Positions 5,594 to 5,595 of a stretch of 5,595 nucleotides of DNA are shown one piece after another (position 1 is the first letter of the stretch; each line of letters begins with the position of its first letter). The translations under genes and the position numbers were made by a program. This stretch comes from Acidimicrobiaceae bacterium (lineage in GTDB: Bacteria > Actinomycetota > Acidimicrobiia > Acidimicrobiales > Salinilacustritrichaceae): the NCBI GenBank assembly GCA_003476595.1, contig DMTU01000121.1, positions 1,664 to 7,258 on the forward strand, in the 5' to 3' direction. The notes beneath the pieces were generated by a model. It made no database searches. It saw only the letters and a list, made by a program, of their open reading frames with translations, and had not been told where the DNA came from.

Positions 5594-5595
5594 TC

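Overview
The window is strongly GC-rich, with third codon positions almost always G or C and two or three GTG starts. The gene content fits a high-GC actinomycete: a class III nucleotidyl cyclase tail, a crotonase, an Ada-AlkA fusion followed by Ogt, and an MMPL exporter. A lineage such as Acidimicrobiia is plausible, but that is an inference from style and gene content, not a phylogenetic result.

Layout. The left edge (1-291, +) holds the C-terminal end of a class III adenylate cyclase domain. Two bases beyond its stop lies the stop of a convergent, minus-strand crotonase-family gene (294-998). A 96-bp divergent spacer (999-1094) separates the crotonase from a plus-strand run of three genes. 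These are an Ada(N)-AraC-AlkA fusion protein (1095-2567), an O6-alkylguanine-DNA methyltransferase of the Ogt type (2564-3148, overlapping by ATGA) and, after 30 bp, a complete MMPL-family membrane transporter (3179-5557). The last 38 bp are noncoding and carry a copy of a short repeat that also occurs in the linker of the Ada-AlkA protein.

How the genes work together. Ada-AlkA and Ogt form an adaptive-response module. The Ada N-terminal zinc domain can sense methylphosphotriesters, the AraC domain can activate transcription, the AlkA domain excises N-alkylated purines, and Ogt reverses O6-alkylguanine directly. This splits the activities of E. coli Ada and AlkA as in Mycobacterium tuberculosis, where an ada-alkA fusion is next to ogt. 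The MMPL gene could be read from the same transcript.

Most interesting signals beyond the genes. (1) A 24-bp sequence is perfectly duplicated between the reading frame of ada-alkA, where it forms an in-frame 30-bp tandem pair, and the intergenic DNA after the MMPL gene. (2) A perfect 7-bp hairpin arm pair buries the MMPL Shine-Dalgarno directly after the ogt stop codon. (3) A centred compound dyad lies in the divergent spacer. (4) TANNNT-like hexamers sit 6 bp from both divergent GTG starts, suggesting leaderless transcripts. (5) The MMPL protein has an extra hydrophobic hairpin in mid-protein. No wholly new multi-gene system is visible.
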